Shown here: positions 8,349 to 13,464 of the stretch, one piece after another
Numbering within the stretch: the first letter of the stretch is position 1
Layout: every line of letters begins with the position of its first letter
Source: Deltaproteobacteria bacterium
GTDB lineage: Bacteria; Desulfobacterota; Dissulfuribacteria; Dissulfuribacterales; QOAL01
Assembly: GCA_026996955.1 (NCBI GenBank)
Contig: JALWJV010000402.1
Coordinates: 18,191 to 31,654 of the forward strand
Length of the DNA stretch: 13,464 nt
Direction of reading: 5' to 3'
Notes under the pieces: model-generated
Databases searched by the model: none
Seen by the model: the letters and a program-made list of their open reading frames with translations, nothing else
Told to the model about the DNA's origin: nothing
Translations under genes and position numbers: made by a program

Positions 8349-8360
8349 CTACCACTGTAC
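8339..8360. repeat. Perfect 8-bp stem over the reductase stop codon
   Basis: GTACAGTG (8339-8346) and CACTGTAC (8353-8360) are exact reverse complements with a 6-base loop. The minus-strand stop codon TAG (8349-8351) lies in the loop. No T-run follows on the minus strand, so this is not a classical intrinsic terminator. It could be a 3'-end-protecting hairpin or an operator. Confidence 0.4.
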
Positions 8361-9170
8361 CTTTTCGGCATCTACAACAGGCCCCTCCCTGCATACGTGA
8401 ATATATCCTGCGTCATGTTCTGATTCTACCGCACATCCAAGGCAGAGCCCTGAACCGCATGCCATGTGTGCCTCAAGTGATACCTGACAAGGTATCCCCC
8501 TCTCCCTGCAGATTGCGGCCACTGCCCGCATCATGGGAAATGGCCCGCATGTTAGAACAACGGTGGCCCCTCTCCTATCTGCTCCTCCTGTTTGATGGGC
8601 CTGCTGGTCAAGCAGTGATACCAGAACTTCGGTAACAAGCCCGTGATGTCCAAGGCTGCCATCCTCTGTTGCGGTGAAAAAACCTTGTTCCATTGTCCTT
8701 GCCTGAAAGAGGTCAATGCGCACAAGGTCAGATTCAGTTGCTGCCCCCAGGATGATCACCGGCGGGTTTCCTGTCTTGTGCAATTCTCCCGCAAGAAAAA
8801 GAAGCGGGGCAATCCCCATGCCTCCACCAACCAGTATGTAAGACTTGCTGCTGTCCCACGTGAAGCCGTTTCCAAGCGGGCCAAGGATCTTGAGTTTTCT
8901 TCCTGGTTTCAGTTGGGAGAGGAGTGCTGTGCCCCTTCCGGTTTTCCTGTAGAGGAACTCCACAGTTCCATTTGCTGTAACATTGTGGATTGAAAGGGGG
9001 CGCCTCAGCAGGGGATCATGAAGATTATTCCCCTCCACGGCATCAAGCATGCAGAACTGTCCGGGCTGGGCACTTTGGGCAATCCCAGGTGCAGCTACGC
9101 TTAATAAAAATATGTCCCTGGCAGGAGATGTCTGGTCAAGTACAGGGGCATTTATATCAACACGTGGCAT
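8349..9170 (-). CDS. PyrK-like FAD/[2Fe-2S] NAD(P)H reductase subunit
   Basis: 273 residues from the chosen start. Members of this family carry electrons from NAD(P)H through FAD to an iron-sulphur cluster; the best-known member is the electron-transfer subunit of dihydroorotate dehydrogenase B. Visible motifs are RRPLSI (56-61, flavin binding), GPLGNGF (97-103), GGGMGIAPL (115-123, nucleotide binding) and cysteines 238, 243, 246 and 260 in the PyrK-type C-x4-C-x2-C-x13-C arrangement. The ATG at 9170 overlaps the ubiA stop by one base (TGATG) and has GGAG 9 bases upstream. An in-frame ATG at 9185 would add five residues but lacks a binding site. The usual partner PyrD is not encoded in the window. 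As last gene of a quinone operon it may instead serve quinone chemistry or flavin reduction; that role is inferred. The family assignment is firm, the substrate is not. Confidence 0.9.
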   Translation of the reverse strand: MPRVDINAPVLDQTSPARDIFLLSVAAPGIAQSAQPGQFCMLDAVEGNNLHDPLLRRPLSIHNVTANGTVEFLYRKTGRGTALLSQLKPGRKLKILGPLGNGFTWDSSKSYILVGGGMGIAPLLFLAGELHKTGNPPVIILGAATESDLVRIDLFQARTMEQGFFTATEDGSLGHHGLVTEVLVSLLDQQAHQTGGADRRGATVVLTCGPFPMMRAVAAICRERGIPCQVSLEAHMACGSGLCLGCAVESEHDAGYIHVCREGPVVDAEKVQW

Positions 9171-10048
9171 CAGGATACACTCCATAGGGAAAGGGCTGTG
9201 GCAAAGAAGAGTACAACGCTTATTGTGGCGTTAAGCCTGAAGAATGCAATGTTCATTTTGCTCAGGTCAGTTGGTGTGATTATCTTTCGTTGCATTACAA
9301 GGAGAACAAATGTGACGGCAATGCCAACAAAGTATATCCAGTTCAGGTGTGCTGCAATTCCGGTGGCAGTGAAGGCGCCGAAGGCTATGACGTGGAAGAC
9401 CTCAGATACCTTGAATGCCTTTTCCTTTCCAAGCCATGCCGGGATGGAGTGGAGGCCGCGTTTGCGGTCGAACTCAGCATCCATACAGGCGTAAAGCACG
9501 TCAAAGCCTGCTATCCAGAACATGACCCCAGTGCCAAGCAGAATTGGCACAAGTCCTATGCTGTTTGCAATGGCAATCCATCCTGCAACAGGGGCAAGGC
9601 CGATTGCAAAACCCAGAAATAGGTGGCAGAAGGGCGTAAATCTCTTGGTGTAGGAGTAGAAACAGATAACCGCCAGGAAGAAGGGAGATAGGCGAAAGGA
9701 GAGTGGGGTGAGGTTCCAGGCAGCCAGGAAATAGATTGCCGCAGCAATAATCACCATGAGCCATGCCTCAAACATGCCAACATCACCCTTTACCAGCGCC
9801 CTGTCTCGGGTGCGGGGATTTTCCGCATCAAAGCCCCTGTCAACAATGCGGTTGATGCCCATTGCCACGGTCCTGGCCCCTCCCATTGCAAGGAGAATCC
9901 AGAGGGATTCTGCCAGTCCCGGCATGCCGCGTCTGGCAAGGAGCGCGCCTGCATAGGCAAATGGCAGAGCAAATATGGTGTGCTGAAATTTTATCATTTC
10001 AAGCAGTATTTTCAGTTTTTCTATTGGAGCTGCTGCGTTGGTGTCCAT
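9170..10048 (-). CDS. ubiA: UbiA-family polyprenyltransferase (UbiA/MqnP-like)
   Basis: 292 residues, a usual length. It is an integral membrane enzyme that joins a polyprenyl diphosphate to an aromatic acid, either 4-hydroxybenzoate (UbiA) or a naphthoate of the futalosine pathway (MqnP). Both Mg-diphosphate motifs are intact: N66-x3-D70-x3-D74 followed by NPRTRDR (77-83), and D183-x6-D190-x3-D194 followed by GLHSIP (198-203). Eight or so hydrophobic helices run from about 25 to 290. The neighbours are ubiX upstream and the PyrK-like reductase downstream, the latter overlapping by one base. The 270-base gap to ubiX is almost entirely filled by a palindromic element. The ribosome-binding AGGAG at 10062-10066 is 13 bases from the ATG, slightly far, and half of it belongs to the element's end. 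The substrate cannot be decided from the sequence alone. Confidence 0.93.
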   Translation of the reverse strand: MDTNAAAPIEKLKILLEMIKFQHTIFALPFAYAGALLARRGMPGLAESLWILLAMGGARTVAMGINRIVDRGFDAENPRTRDRALVKGDVGMFEAWLMVIIAAAIYFLAAWNLTPLSFRLSPFFLAVICFYSYTKRFTPFCHLFLGFAIGLAPVAGWIAIANSIGLVPILLGTGVMFWIAGFDVLYACMDAEFDRKRGLHSIPAWLGKEKAFKVSEVFHVIAFGAFTATGIAAHLNWIYFVGIAVTFVLLVMQRKIITPTDLSKMNIAFFRLNATISVVLFFATALSLWSVS

Positions 10049-10061
10049 GTTGTCAATCTCT

Positions 10062-10066
10062 CTCCT
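10062..10066 (-). promoter_or_regulatory. ubiA ribosome-binding site straddling the repeat end
   Basis: The minus strand reads AGGAG here, 13 bases before the ubiA ATG. Positions 10064-10066 are the outermost three bases of the terminal inverted repeat, and the other two lie outside it. The element's boundary therefore supplies part of the Shine-Dalgarno sequence. Confidence 0.5.
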
Positions 10067-10272
10067 GAATTGAGCGTTTCAAAAGTTAGAAAAAATGTTT
10101 TGTTATGATATTAAAAGGAGTTACATCTGTCATACTGTTTTACTTTTGAAACCCTTCGGGATTGCCGTATTCACTGCATCTCCTTTGTCAGAGGAATTTC
10201 CATATAGCCGACTATTATGGAAATTCCCTCTTTCGCGGATCTGCAGCAAATCCGACAATCGCTCAATCCAGG
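10064..10272 (+). mobile_element. 209-bp palindromic MITE-like element, complete copy
   Basis: The element is bounded by CCTGAATTGAGCG (10064-10076) and CGCTCAATCCAGG (10260-10272), reverse complements at 12 of 13 positions. Inside are a first hairpin, GTTTCAAAAGT (10076-10086) with ACTTTTGAAAC (10142-10152), and a long imperfect palindrome. In the latter, 10161-10183 matches the reverse complement of 10237-10259 at 17 of 23 positions, and 10193-10204 pairs perfectly with 10216-10227. It has no coding capacity. A second copy at 13308-13464 aligns without gaps over 157 bases with 25 differences. No target-site duplication is obvious. It lies between ubiX and ubiA in an otherwise tightly packed operon. 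It resembles a non-autonomous terminal-inverted-repeat element; a conserved structured RNA leader is the alternative, since both copies precede minus-strand genes in the same orientation. The transposon family is not identified. Confidence 0.75.
10193..10227. repeat. Central hairpin of the palindromic element
   Basis: GGAATTTCCATA (10193-10204) and TATGGAAATTCC (10216-10227) are exact reverse complements. TAG/CTA pairs extend the stem inward, leaving a CCGA loop and one bulged T. The copy near the right window edge keeps the same loop and inner stem. Confidence 0.65.
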
Positions 10273-10318
10273 TTTCTTTCATCTCAAATGAACATTTCAA
10301 AATATGGTCAAGACAAGA

Positions 10319-10936
10319 CTATCCCTGCCACGTTTCAAGGTCCTCCACATGAAACCCCAGAAATTCAGCAATTCTTCCAGCAAGAAATGAGGCTATCTGT
10401 TCTGTTGAACAAGGTCTGTTGTAGAAGGCGGGTGTGGCAGGATAAATCACTGCCCCTGCTTCATGGGCGGCAAGCATGTTTTTAAGATGAATTCCGTTTA
10501 GCGGTGTCTCCCTGGTGACAAGAACAAGGGGCCTTCGTTCTTTCAGAAAACAGTCTGCTGCCCGATGAATAAGATTTGAGGACATACCATTTGAAATGGC
10601 CCCAAGCGTTCCCATTGTACAGGGAAGTATGACCATTGCCCGCCATCTGGAAGAGCCACTTGCAGGCGCTGCCCCAATATCGGCAGCACCATAACACCTT
10701 GAAGCAAGGGATTCCATCTTGCTAATGCCACTTTCGCCAAGTTCATGGGCAGCTACTCTTCTGCCTGCATCAGATATTATCAAGTGGGTTTCCTGCCCAA
10801 GCCTCTTCATGAGTTTCAGGAAGCTCAGGCTGTATATGGAGCCGCTTGCACCAGTTACTGCAACAAGCAGAGGGGAGGCGGCATCAAGTTTTTGTCCGGT
10901 TGCAGGGATATTGTTATTAGGGTGGTGTTTGTGCAT
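10319..10936 (-). CDS. ubiX: UbiX-family flavin prenyltransferase
   Basis: 205 residues. UbiX joins dimethylallyl phosphate to reduced FMN to make prenyl-FMN, the cofactor of UbiD decarboxylases. Hallmarks are VAVTGASGS (25-33, flavin-binding loop), 'PCTMGTLGAISNG', 'RAADCFLKERRPL', 'RETPLNGIHLKNM' and a C-terminal 'PATPAFYNRP'. The N-terminus is about 15-20 residues longer than usual and rich in His and Asn, with no good internal start. The ATG overlaps the ubiD stop by one base (TAATG), indicating translational coupling with its client decarboxylase. In the futalosine pathway the equivalent is called MqnM. The repeat element begins 46 bases beyond its stop codon. Confidence 0.95.
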   Translation of the reverse strand: MHKHHPNNNIPATGQKLDAASPLLVAVTGASGSIYSLSFLKLMKRLGQETHLIISDAGRRVAAHELGESGISKMESLASRCYGAADIGAAPASGSSRWRAMVILPCTMGTLGAISNGMSSNLIHRAADCFLKERRPLVLVTRETPLNGIHLKNMLAAHEAGAVIYPATPAFYNRPCSTEQIASFLAGRIAEFLGFHVEDLETWQG

Positions 10937-12369
10937 TATGATTTTTGCCTGGCCTTGCCAAGAATTTGCTCAATTATACCCGCTGTTTTTGTTATTGTCC
11001 TCTTGTCAGGAACAATCCTTTCAGGCCAGGGCATTCCATCTCGCTCTTCAGGCCATTTTGCCGTGCAATCAAGCCCCAGCCTGCAAGCTCTACCGCAGAT
11101 GCCGCTGTGGGGATCAAGGGCATCTGTCGGCCCCGGGGCTAGAACAATGTCCTGTGCAGGATTTATACAGTTACCCATCTTCCACAGCACTTCAGAAATG
11201 TCCTGGATGTTTACATCATGGTCAAAGACCCAAATTATCCTGCTGAACATGCCTCTCCCCATGTTCCACAAGGCTTGCATGAGCTGTTCAGGATGTCCGG
11301 GATGCTGTTTGTGCATTGAAACAAATACCATTCTTCCAAAAATTCCCTCAAGAGGGAAGTTGATGTCAACAAGTTCCGGGAATTTCTGTTTAAGTGCAGG
11401 CAGAAACAGGCGTTCAATGGCCTTTGCCATGAAGCAGTCTTCCTGGGGGGGCGGCCCGGGTACAGTTGTTGAAAAAATGGCATCGCTTCTCATGCTTATG
11501 GACTTTACATGGAAAACCGGGAAGCGTTCTCTCCTGGAATAATAGCCGGTATGGGTGCCAAACGGTCCTTCAAAATGAGTTTCCCCTGGCACACAGATGC
11601 CTTCAAGTACAATCTGGGAGGAGGCAGGCACTTTCAGGTTCGAATGAAGGCAACTGGCCATTTCGATTTTTCTGTCAGCAAGGCTTGCGGCAAATTCAAT
11701 CTCGTACAGGTCTGCCGGAAGTGGTGCGCATGCAGAGAGCATTACCGCAGGCTCAGTGCCTATGGCAACAGCCACGTCAAGGGGGATTCCCATCTGGCAT
11801 GCCTGTTCAAAGTGCAAGGCGCCTCCTGTGCCGGGATACCAGTGCATACATGCGGTTTTCCTGTCCAGTATCTGCACACGGTACATGCCGGCGTTTGGGG
11901 TGCCGTCTTCAGGAGCTCTTGTAAATACCACAGGAAGCGTTATGGCAGGGCCTGCATCTCCTGGCCAGCATCGCGGAACAGGAAGTGATAACAGGTCTAT
12001 CCTGTTTCCTTCAAACACAGTCTCTCGAAATTGCGGGCTTGAAACCGGTTTTGTATAGTCACTGCTGCCTGAAGCCCTGTTATTCCCGGTGAGCATCTTG
12101 ATTGTTCTGTCTGCTGCCTGGTTCAGCTCCTCAACACCCAGGGCAATGCATATTCTTTTTAATGAGCCAAGGGCATTTGCCAGGACAGGTATTGAACCGT
12201 CTGTATTTTCAAACAGAAGGGCAGGTCCCTGGTTTCTGCTTGTCTCAGAAACTATGTGGGCAATTTCAAGCTCGCAGCTCACATGGCTTGATATTCTGCA
12301 AAGCTCATCTTCTTCGGCCAGCAGTTTCAAAAAATCCTGAATGTCTGTGCATGCTGGTGTTGGCTTCAT
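10936..12369 (-). CDS. ubiD: UbiD-family prenyl-FMN-dependent decarboxylase
   Basis: 477 residues, full length for the family. It is expected to decarboxylate a prenylated aromatic acid in quinone synthesis (3-polyprenyl-4-hydroxybenzoate, or the MqnL step of the futalosine pathway). Seen: the 'ELCRI' start, 'NAGMYRVQ' with the conserved Arg164, 'EGPFG' with Glu267, 'GYYSRRERFPVF', and a C-terminal 'GLDCTAKWP'. One residue is odd: after EGPFG the family normally has Glu or Asp, the catalytic acid/base (Glu282 in the well-studied fungal Fdc1; Asp in E. coli UbiD), but here it is Thr272. Activity may therefore be altered or a neighbouring residue may take over. It is the first gene of the operon, and its stop overlaps ubiX. 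No strong ribosome-binding site precedes the ATG, and no better in-frame start is visible. Family call firm; exact substrate open. Confidence 0.95.
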   Translation of the reverse strand: MKPTPACTDIQDFLKLLAEEDELCRISSHVSCELEIAHIVSETSRNQGPALLFENTDGSIPVLANALGSLKRICIALGVEELNQAADRTIKMLTGNNRASGSSDYTKPVSSPQFRETVFEGNRIDLLSLPVPRCWPGDAGPAITLPVVFTRAPEDGTPNAGMYRVQILDRKTACMHWYPGTGGALHFEQACQMGIPLDVAVAIGTEPAVMLSACAPLPADLYEIEFAASLADRKIEMASCLHSNLKVPASSQIVLEGICVPGETHFEGPFGTHTGYYSRRERFPVFHVKSISMRSDAIFSTTVPGPPPQEDCFMAKAIERLFLPALKQKFPELVDINFPLEGIFGRMVFVSMHKQHPGHPEQLMQALWNMGRGMFSRIIWVFDHDVNIQDISEVLWKMGNCINPAQDIVLAPGPTDALDPHSGICGRACRLGLDCTAKWPEERDGMPWPERIVPDKRTITKTAGIIEQILGKARQKS

Positions 12370-12563
12370 GTAATTTAGACTTAGGGCTTGTAAAATAATT
12401 CTTTTCAGATAGAAAATAATTCCATTTTAAGTGGTTATTTCCATTTTTTTTGCGATTTTTACCAAAATAAAAAGGATTGTGTGTACCTTTTGGTCGGTAT
12501 GTTTTTTGCTACTATACCCCTCCGGAGGAGTTTTAACCATAAACCCATTTAAGGAGGAGATTA
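12370..12563. other. AT-rich divergent intergenic region
   Basis: These 194 bases separate the starts of ubiD (minus) and the DUF3135 gene (plus) and must hold both promoters. The composition is very AT-rich near ubiD. TAAAAT on the minus strand (within CACTTAAAATGG) is a possible -10 box but has no good -35. On the plus strand, TACTAT near 12510 is a possible -10 for the DUF3135 gene. I could not settle either promoter. Confidence 0.4.
12517..12559 (+). promoter_or_regulatory. 5' leader with duplicated Shine-Dalgarno and CCTCCGGAGG dyad
   Basis: GGAGGAG occurs twice, at 12524-12530 and 12553-12559. The second is the ribosome-binding site of the DUF3135 gene, 4 bases before its ATG. The first is half of the perfect dyad CCTCCGGAGG (12519-12528). 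The CCTCC could base-pair with either GGAGG copy, so the leader might mask the real binding site. This is an inference from complementarity only. Confidence 0.35.
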
Positions 12564-12992
12564 ATGGAAGAGAGAGCTCCGAAGGAGTCAGGCAAACCGG
12601 AATTTGATTTTGACCAGTGGTGTGAACTTGCAAAGTCAGACCCGGAACAGTTTGAGGCAAAGAGAAGGGAAGTGATTGATGAGTTCATTTCATCTGCATC
12701 TCCCAGCATGGAAAAGAGACTCAGACAGCTCCAGTGGCGAATCGACATGGAACGCAAGAGGTGCAAGAACCCAATGATGTCATGTATGAAGCTCTTTGAT
12801 ATGATGTGGGATTTCGTTCACGCAGAGCGTGGATTCCTGCATGCTGTTAGCATGTTGAGTGAAATAGCATCTGGAAGTGTTCCTGAAGTGGCTGATCCCA
12901 GGGGAGGAGTGGTGACTTCTGTTCTGCAATATCCAGGCAAGAGCAGAGTTGGCGGTTCAGGTCAGGCCTCTACTGAGTTAAAAAATCTGTAA
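12564..12992 (+). CDS. DUF3135-family protein
   Basis: 142 residues, cytoplasmic, with no signal or membrane segment. Residues about 14-90 match the DUF3135 pattern as I know it: 'FDFDQWCELAKSDPEQFE', then 'RLRQLQWRIDMERKRCKNP', then 'CMKLFDMMWDFVH'. The function of this family is unknown. The protein is charged and probably helical up to about residue 105, then has a looser Gly/Ser/Val-rich tail that looks disordered. The start is clear, with AAGGAGGAG just before the ATG. The gene is a single-gene unit: divergent from ubiD, convergent with rpmB, and closed by a strong terminator. Nothing in the sequence ties it to quinone synthesis. Confidence 0.85.
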   Translation: MEERAPKESGKPEFDFDQWCELAKSDPEQFEAKRREVIDEFISSASPSMEKRLRQLQWRIDMERKRCKNPMMSCMKLFDMMWDFVHAERGFLHAVSMLSEIASGSVPEVADPRGGVVTSVLQYPGKSRVGGSGQASTELKNL

Positions 12993-13012
12993 TCTGTACC
13001 TGGTCTAACCGC

Positions 13013-13055
13013 AACAGCCCGGTTCATTTAAATTTATGAACCGGGCTGTTTTTTT
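13013..13055 (+). terminator. Intrinsic terminator after the DUF3135 gene
   Basis: A perfect 15-bp stem, AACAGCCCGGTTCAT (13013-13027) with its reverse complement (13036-13050), has an 8-base loop TTAAATTT. T runs from 13049 to 13055. It begins 21 bases after the DUF3135 stop. On the minus strand, coming from rpmB, the hairpin is not followed by a T-run, so it should work mainly for the plus-strand gene. Confidence 0.93.
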
Positions 13056-13081
13056 AGAAGAATGTCCTGCTTGAGAAAGAG

Positions 13082-13276
13082 TTAGACAGCAGGTTTTGTG
13101 ATTTTACCAGATCTGATACATCTGGTGCAAACACGCATACGTTTGGTCTGACCGTTTACAGAAACCCTTACCCTCTGAAGGTTGGGCATCCAGCGCCGTT
13201 TAGTGTGGTTGTTTGCATGGCTTACGTTACAGCCGGTTACCGGCCCTTTTCCACATATTTCGCATAATTTTGACAT
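13082..13276 (-). CDS. rpmB: Ribosomal protein L28 (bL28)
   Basis: 64 residues, typical for the short bacterial L28, a structural protein of the 50S subunit. Recognisable blocks are '[11 protein letters not shown]', '[12 protein letters not shown]', 'PNLQRVRV' and '[11 protein letters not shown]'. Cysteines 5, 8, 50 and 53 form two CxxC pairs, so this is the zinc-binding version. AGAGGAAG ends 8 bases before the ATG. The gene is alone: convergent with the DUF3135 gene, with the second copy of the palindromic element starting 31 bases upstream of its start codon. If the promoter lies beyond or within that element, the element would be part of the rpmB leader or promoter region. Confidence 0.96.
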   Translation of the reverse strand: MSKLCEICGKGPVTGCNVSHANNHTKRRWMPNLQRVRVSVNGQTKRMRVCTRCIRSGKITKPAV

Positions 13277-13307
13277 TTTTTACACTTCCTCTCACGCATA
13301 TTTTGAA

Positions 13308-13464
13308 CCTGGATTGAGCGTTTCAAAAGCTGGAAAATTGTTTTTTAAATGAACTTAAAAGGAGTTATATCGATTATAGCTTTCCAGTTTTGAAACCCTT
13401 CGGGATTGCCGTATTTACTGCATCTCCTTTGTCAGAAGAATTTCCATATAGCCGACTATTATGT
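13308..13464 (+). mobile_element. Second copy of the palindromic element, cut by window edge
   Basis: It starts with CCTGGATTGAGCG (13308-13320), which is exactly the reverse complement of the right end of the copy at 10064-10272. It aligns without gaps to 10064-10220. The first-hairpin part (76 bases) differs at 21 positions, and the following 68 bases differ at only 3. The first hairpin is stronger here: 13320-13336 pairs with 13381-13396 through 16 base pairs with one bulged G. The right half and right terminal repeat lie outside the window. It sits upstream of rpmB in the same orientation as the other copy does upstream of ubiA. Confidence 0.72.

Noticed and set aside
10111..10126. AAAAGGAG in the element as a ribosome-binding site for a small peptide
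   Set aside because: No ATG, GTG or TTG follows at suitable spacing with an open frame in either copy.
10050..10285. Target-site duplication flanking the 209-bp element
   Set aside because: The flanks (CTCTCT on the left, TTTCTT on the right) share only a weak pyrimidine character, not a clear direct repeat.
10745..11542. 265-codon plus-strand open frame
   Set aside because: It lies antisense to ubiX and ubiD, which have full family motifs; its translation shows no domain pattern and there is no good ribosome-binding site.
1..13464. CRISPR array, tRNA, rRNA or transposase gene
   Set aside because: No regularly spaced direct repeats, cloverleaf-like sequence, rRNA sequence or transposase motif was seen anywhere in the window.

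Overview
The window looks like chromosomal DNA of a moderate-GC, probably anaerobic Gram-negative bacterium. I would guess a Desulfobacterota (deltaproteobacterial) lineage. The guess rests on a four-cysteine (zinc-ribbon) ribosomal protein L28, a DUF3135 protein, a UbiD/UbiX/UbiA quinone cluster with a PyrK-like reductase, and very large secreted RHS proteins. It is an inference, not a phylogenetic result.

Left part (1-8097, all minus strand): two genes for secreted proteins. The first in transcription order is a ~2245-residue RHS/YD-repeat protein (8097 to 1360). It has a signal peptide, an SpvB-like N-terminus, FG-GAP/VCBS-like repeats, a TcdB-middle-like region, many YD repeats, an RHS core ending in DPWGL, and a ~219-residue C-terminal tail of unknown function. 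It reads like the B and C subunits of a Tc toxin fused into one chain. The second gene (1181 to beyond position 1) is cut by the window edge. It encodes a secreted protein with the same tandem 'GWN' domain that is inserted in the RHS core. The 178-bp gap between them holds a CGCAAAG-type inverted repeat and a string of TTGAGCT-like heptads.

Middle part (8349-12369, minus strand): a four-gene quinone operon in the order ubiD, ubiX, ubiA, PyrK-like reductase. ubiD/ubiX and ubiA/reductase each overlap by one base (TAATG and TGATG). UbiX makes the prenylated flavin that UbiD uses, UbiA attaches the polyprenyl tail, and the reductase may supply electrons, possibly reduced FMN. These could be ubiquinone-type enzymes or the futalosine-pathway MqnL/MqnM/MqnP. 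The UbiD has Thr where the family's second catalytic acidic residue normally sits.

A 209-bp palindromic element with 13-bp terminal inverted repeats (10064-10272) sits inside this operon, between ubiX and ubiA. Its outer end forms part of the ubiA ribosome-binding site. A second copy starts at 13308 just upstream of rpmB and runs off the right edge. The 157 comparable bases align without gaps and about 84% match.

Right part (12370-13464): an AT-rich divergent intergenic region, a small DUF3135 gene on the plus strand with a strong intrinsic terminator, then rpmB (L28) convergent on the minus strand, followed by the second repeat copy. No tRNA, rRNA, CRISPR array or transposase gene is visible.
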